DNA of 33,396 nt, taken from the IMG/VR virus record IMGVR_UViG_3300032275_000012, positions 1-33,396 of that record; one strand, 5' to 3'. Below are positions 29,952-33,396 of the stretch, one piece after another. The translations under genes and the position numbers were made by a program. Within the stretch, counting starts at the first letter, position 1, and each line of letters begins with the position of its first letter. Origin of the DNA: a virus. The notes below the pieces were generated by a model. That model searched no databases, was not told the DNA's origin, and was given only the letters and a program-made list of their open reading frames with translations.

Positions 29952-30956
29952 ATGACATCAATTGAGCAAACTGTTAATGCAACTGGCATTAAAATAAAAG
30001 CATACTGTGATCCTACTAAATCTAATTTAGGATTAGAGAAATACGACCAAGCAATATTCCCAGGAGTATGTCATAAGGAACAATTATCTTTATATGAAAA
30101 CAACGGAGTAAAGAGATATATCACAGGACTAAATGAATTTGCTCCTGATGTTAAATTAATCTCAGACCCTGAAAAGAGAGAAGCTAAGATTAAAGAGATA
30201 AGAACTGTTGTTGCTCAATTAGAGAAAGAATTAGCTTCTAATATATTGAATATAGAAGATGCAGATTTTTGGAATAAGGTAGTTCTACTTAAACCTAACA
30301 ATGAAGATTTTTGGGGAAAGATAGAAATTGAATGTAGAAATGAAGATGTTATATTAGATATAAAGAAAAATCCATTTGACTTAATAAAATATTATGCGAT
30401 AGAAGCAGGTGGATTTGACATGATATCTAAAAGTTATGATGAGATTAAAAGTTCTCCTAATCCTCCTAAGTTTTATTTAGAGAAAGACATAAGTACCATT
30501 TCTTCTAAATTAGAAATAACTAAACTTAAAAATAAAGCATTAGCAGAATTAGAGAAATTATATAATAAACACCAGAATAAATTATTTTATGTATGTAAGG
30601 TAGTAGATGGTAATAGTGTTCAGTATAAGAAATCTACTCCAAATGATATCATGTACAATAACATGGATAATTTTATAAATGGTAAGGGAGTAGAATCTAA
30701 TATTAGACGTGCAGTAACTGCTTTCAATGATGCTGCAAATTCTGATATGGAATTATTAAAAATACGTTCTTTAATAAAAGATGCTACGTTTTATCATATA
30801 TTAAAGACTAAGTCTGATGGTTTTATTTGCCACATGAAATCTGGAGCATTATTAGGAAGAAATGTATCTGATTGTATAGAGTTCTTAAAGAATCCATTAA
30901 ATGATGCAGTATTAGCAGACGTTACTAAGGCAGTAGAAGAATATTGGAATATTTAA
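29952..30956 (+). CDS. Conserved structural-type protein, 334 aa
   Basis: The protein is helical and charged, with KAYCDPTKSNLGLEKYDQAI near the start and a coiled stretch at ~175-205. A C-terminal region (ESNIRRAVTAFNDAANSDME, then LKTKSDGFICHMKSGALLGR) reads like a conserved domain. I know it only as a conserved gene of this phage group, next to the ring-like gene 10 bp downstream. A virion protein made late is the likely reading. It has its own promoter box and no signal or membrane part. No catalytic motif is apparent. Confidence 0.65.
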   Translation: MTSIEQTVNATGIKIKAYCDPTKSNLGLEKYDQAIFPGVCHKEQLSLYENNGVKRYITGLNEFAPDVKLISDPEKREAKIKEIRTVVAQLEKELASNILNIEDADFWNKVVLLKPNNEDFWGKIEIECRNEDVILDIKKNPFDLIKYYAIEAGGFDMISKSYDEIKSSPNPPKFYLEKDISTISSKLEITKLKNKALAELEKLYNKHQNKLFYVCKVVDGNSVQYKKSTPNDIMYNNMDNFINGKGVESNIRRAVTAFNDAANSDMELLKIRSLIKDATFYHILKTKSDGFICHMKSGALLGRNVSDCIEFLKNPLNDAVLADVTKAVEEYWNI

Positions 30957-30966
30957 ATAAATAGTC

Positions 30967-31671
30967 ATGTTAAATAATACTATCATATTAAAGGTTAAAC
31001 AGAGGTTGAATAAACTAGATAGTCAGGATTATGACAATTTAGAAAAGTGGCAAATAATCGAAGCCTTTAATAAAGGAATGGTAGATTGGTGCAGAAGGAA
31101 CTTACATGGTCTTAATATAGTAAAAGAAGGGGACGAACAATCTACTAGGAGAATAGATGACTTACAGGTATTATTAACAACTACTACACCTTTACTTACA
31201 AAGAGAGGTAATTATTACGAAACTGATTTATTGCCAGAAGATTATTTACAATGGAAGAGATTGTCTGTATCAGCTAAGAATGATTGTTGCATAGACCCTA
31301 GACCAATGAAAGTATATATGACAGAACAGGGAAACTTAGATATAGTATTGTCAGATAAGAATAAGCAACCAAATTTTGAATGGGCAGAGACATGTGCTAC
31401 CCTTGGAGGTAATAAGGTACAAATATATACAGATGGAACATTTGAAATAGTAAATCCAATATTGACATATTATAGACAACCAAGAAGAATTGCTATTGCA
31501 AACGAACAAGATCCATATACATTTCAAATATCTCAGGTAGATGTAGAAAGTGAATTTAAGGATGATTTGAATGAGTTATTTATAATGGAGGCTGAAAAGA
31601 TTATAAGTGGAGATCTAGAATCTGCTAATCAGACACAAATAAGTACACAATCTGTAGAAAATGACAATTAA
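30967..31671 (+). CDS. Ring/tail-connector protein candidate, 234 aa
   Basis: The N-terminal helical part (RLNKLDSQDYDNLEKWQIIE, residues ~12-31) is typical of head-tail connector proteins, in which 'D...i......a......R...' helices stack in a ring. A central beta region carries LPEDYLQWKRLSVSA, then ILTYYRQPRRIAI (~162-174), the 'YYRxP' stretch I recall from the crAss-like ring protein family. The end is acidic (NELFIMEAEKIISGDLESAN), again as in connectors. It belongs to the last structural block. Assignment as ring protein 1 is an inference. Confidence 0.65.
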   Translation: MLNNTIILKVKQRLNKLDSQDYDNLEKWQIIEAFNKGMVDWCRRNLHGLNIVKEGDEQSTRRIDDLQVLLTTTTPLLTKRGNYYETDLLPEDYLQWKRLSVSAKNDCCIDPRPMKVYMTEQGNLDIVLSDKNKQPNFEWAETCATLGGNKVQIYTDGTFEIVNPILTYYRQPRRIAIANEQDPYTFQISQVDVESEFKDDLNELFIMEAEKIISGDLESANQTQISTQSVENDN

Positions 31672-31676
31672 TTATT

Positions 31677-32237
31677 ATGGATGATAAAAGAAAATTAAAA
31701 GATGTTTCTGCTGAAACTATAAAGAGGACTCCTACAGTAACTGGAAAGAATCCTTTATTGTCAGATGATTTATTGAAATATGTAAATTATCGAATAGAGC
31801 AAGAAGAGATGTCTTCAAGATTATATCTTTCTATGTCTTTATGGTTAAACAATAAAGGATATATGGGTGCTTCTAAGTTATGGAAGACATATTCTGAGGA
31901 AGAACAAAAACATGCAGATTGGTCTAAGCATTACTTATTAGCAATGGGAGTACAGCCAACAACATGTACATTAAACGCTCCACAACAATCATTTTTAGAC
32001 TTACCAGATATTATAAGAAAGTCATTTGACCATGAAATAGAAATATCTATACAATGTAAAGATTTAGCTACAGAAGCTTTAAAGAAAGCTGACCATTTAT
32101 TATATTCTTTAGCATTATTGTACTGTAAAGAACAGATAGAAGAATGTGATAAACTTCAAACTTACTTAGATAAGTTAGATGCTTTCGGAACAGATAAGGT
32201 AGCGTTAAGATTATTAGATAATGAAATGGGACAATAA
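31677..32237 (+). CDS. Ferritin (bacterial non-haem type), 186 aa
   Basis: From about residue 26 the sequence aligns along its length with bacterial ferritins such as E. coli FtnA. All ferroxidase-centre ligands are present by position: E43 (QEEMSSRLYLSM), E76 and H79 (SEEEQKHA), E120 (DHEIE), Q153 and E156 (EQIEE). It should oxidise Fe(II) and store iron as a 24-mer cage. An N-terminal extension of ~25 residues is not part of ferritin. The gene lies inside the structural block, 5 bp after the ring-like gene, not in a host-takeover region. Roles could be protection from oxidative stress, iron capture for the host, or a particle-linked function. It is an auxiliary gene not required for a basic phage. 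Confidence 0.85.
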   Translation: MDDKRKLKDVSAETIKRTPTVTGKNPLLSDDLLKYVNYRIEQEEMSSRLYLSMSLWLNNKGYMGASKLWKTYSEEEQKHADWSKHYLLAMGVQPTTCTLNAPQQSFLDLPDIIRKSFDHEIEISIQCKDLATEALKKADHLLYSLALLYCKEQIEECDKLQTYLDKLDAFGTDKVALRLLDNEMGQ

Positions 32238-32271
32238 TTTGGAAAATATAAAAATGTTTATTATATTATAA

Positions 32272-32279
32272 TATGTTTA
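32272..32279 (+). promoter_or_regulatory. Possible -7 box TATGTTTA
   Basis: A TAnnTTTA sequence lies 24 bp upstream of the start at 32,303, in an AT-rich leader with the inverted repeat TATTATA/TATAATA just before it. No -33 element is found. Confidence 0.25.
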
Positions 32280-32302
32280 TATATTAATTAAAAAATAAAA
32301 TT

Positions 32303-33396
32303 ATGGCTTATTTTAATCATGCGTTTAAAATGGTGTTTCTAGGTACACACCAAACAGCTGCCGAAGCTTTTGTAGGCGGAGCAGGAACAGCTTTGACACA
32401 AGCTGGTATTGATACAGGATTTGTGACTTCTACTTATACTACAAACGGTGGTACTGGTGGAGGTAGAAGACTGACTACGGCAGATTTACAGTCATTTGGT
32501 ATGGGCGTAGGTTCTTTTGCGTTTTTTGCTAAAGACACTTATCAAATTGTAAATACAGCAGATTTAAGCGGAAGACGTTGTTGCCCTTTAATTCTTGCTA
32601 GTGCTTCATTGATTCTTACAGACAAGTTAAATCCTTTTGCAGGAGGTTATCAAGAATCTACAAAATCAAAATACATTAATCCTAAATATATACAGAAGGT
32701 ATATAAAGTAGAATCATGTACTCCACAGCAATCAGTAACAAGTATTGGAACAACTCCATATACTAAACAAACAGTAGGAGTAGTAGCTACAGTAAATACA
32801 TTAGTAGGTGGAACTGGATATGTAACAGCTACAACTTATGCTACAACTGGAGGTTCTGGAACTGGTGCAACGTTAACAGTAACAGTTGGAGGTGCGGCTG
32901 CATCTGCTATTGATGCGGTAGCGACAGCTTCATTAAGTGCTGGTGGTACAGGTTATGTAAATGGAACTTATTTTAGTATTGGAGGTACAGGAACAGGAGC
33001 TTCTTTTGCCTGTACTGGAAACGGTAACATATTAAGTGCAATTGGTTCTGTTGCTACTGGTGGAACAGGATATACAGTAGGAGATGTATTAGTTTTGGCA
33101 GGAGGTAATGCAAACGCTACCGTAACAGTAGCAACTGTAAGTACTACTGGTGGAGTTATTACAGCCGTAGCTATTTCTGATGCAGGAACAGGATATTCAG
33201 TTGGAGACGTATTAACAATAGTAGGTGGTCAAGATGATTCTACTGTAACAGTAGCAACTATTACTGCTATGATTGGTGCAGATACCGCATGTTGTTTTAA
33301 TTTTCTATGTGGAGAAACTTATTATCTACGTGTAGATGTAAAAGGTTCGCCAGTATTAAGAACCCTTAATCATCAAGCATATCAAAATATTCCTGC
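32303..33396 (+). CDS. Virion-type protein with glycine-rich repeats, 5' part (364 codons in window)
   Basis: The frame starts MAYFNHAFKMVFLGTHQTAA after an A-rich leader and is open to the window edge. The N-terminal ~165 residues are a compact domain with RRCCPLILASASLILTDKLN and YINPKYIQKVYKVE, a layout I recall in conserved virion proteins of this phage group. Residues ~168-315 hold four units built on GGTGYxVGDVLxxxGG (around 32,807, 32,942, 33,058 and 33,180), then the first-domain type resumes (CCFNFLCGETYYLRVDVKGS). The repeat block looks inserted in a surface loop. The C-terminus is outside the window. A decoration, sheath-like or auxiliary role cannot be told apart. Confidence 0.7.
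   Translation, partial: MAYFNHAFKMVFLGTHQTAAEAFVGGAGTALTQAGIDTGFVTSTYTTNGGTGGGRRLTTADLQSFGMGVGSFAFFAKDTYQIVNTADLSGRRCCPLILASASLILTDKLNPFAGGYQESTKSKYINPKYIQKVYKVESCTPQQSVTSIGTTPYTKQTVGVVATVNTLVGGTGYVTATTYATTGGSGTGATLTVTVGGAAASAIDAVATASLSAGGTGYVNGTYFSIGGTGTGASFACTGNGNILSAIGSVATGGTGYTVGDVLVLAGGNANATVTVATVSTTGGVITAVAISDAGTGYSVGDVLTIVGGQDDSTVTVATITAMIGADTACCFNFLCGETYYLRVDVKGSPVLRTLNHQAYQNIP
32807..33240 (+). repeat. Four glycine/threonine-rich repeat units
   Basis: Coding repeats of about 116-135 bp, each beginning with GGTGY or AGTGY and mostly ending with a GG-turn. Units 3 and 4 share GYxVGDVL. They form a beta-helix-like or Ig-like insertion in the last gene of the window. Confidence 0.7.

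Overview
The window looks like part of a large, AT-rich, tailed double-stranded DNA phage of Bacteroidota, most likely crAss-like (Crassvirales-type) or a close relative. The phage call rests on a consecutive block of large terminase, portal, scaffold-like protein and HK97-type major capsid protein, with an IHF/HU-like protein and a PD-(D/E)XK nuclease just upstream and fibre, lysis and virion-ring-like genes downstream. The host call rests on start codons that follow A-rich leaders without Shine-Dalgarno sequences, on promoter-like TAnnTTTG boxes (the Bacteroidota -7 element, twice with a -33 TTTG/TTG at 20 bp), and on Sec signal peptides ending in SQ or AQ. The family assignments come from reading motifs; no database search was run.

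Layout. Positions 1-10,423 are almost entirely leftward (minus strand). From 10,423 down to 7,299 runs one compact operon of ten or so small genes: a ribbon-helix-helix regulator, an SSB-like protein with an acidic DLPF tip, and short proteins of families common in Bacteroidota phages. A rightward GIY-YIG homing-type endonuclease (6,345-7,154) interrupts this arm. Leftward again come an abundant-looking unknown (5,368-5,961), an HNH-like nuclease (4,667-5,041), an unknown (4,029-4,595), a 950-bp non-coding stretch with a sharp base-skew switch, and small genes including membrane proteins and an alanine-repeat protein of the Imm-5-like type. A small gene at 797-1,042 has a strong Shine-Dalgarno sequence and looks like a recent import.

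Positions 10,424-11,172 separate the two divergent arms. They have an unusually high G+C content, a promoter-like pair, a chain of hairpins and a strong rho-independent terminator, and no credible ORF. I read this as a candidate rightward structured non-coding RNA of about 550 nt, the most interesting item here.

Positions 11,173-33,396 are rightward. Two small proteins, the IHF-like protein, a zinc-ribbon protein and the nuclease lead into terL, portal, scaffold-like protein and capsid. After the capsid come terminator-separated units: a fibre or decoration protein, two small conserved proteins, a 1,147-residue fibre with a signal peptide and a YadA-like repeat region, a second secreted protein, four membrane proteins (spanin-like and holin-like) and an L,D-transpeptidase-like endolysin. 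A final block holds a conserved structural-type protein, a ring-protein candidate, a complete ferritin with all ferroxidase ligands, and a glycine-rich virion-type protein cut by the window edge. No tRNA, rRNA, CRISPR array, IS element, integrase or DNA polymerase was seen.
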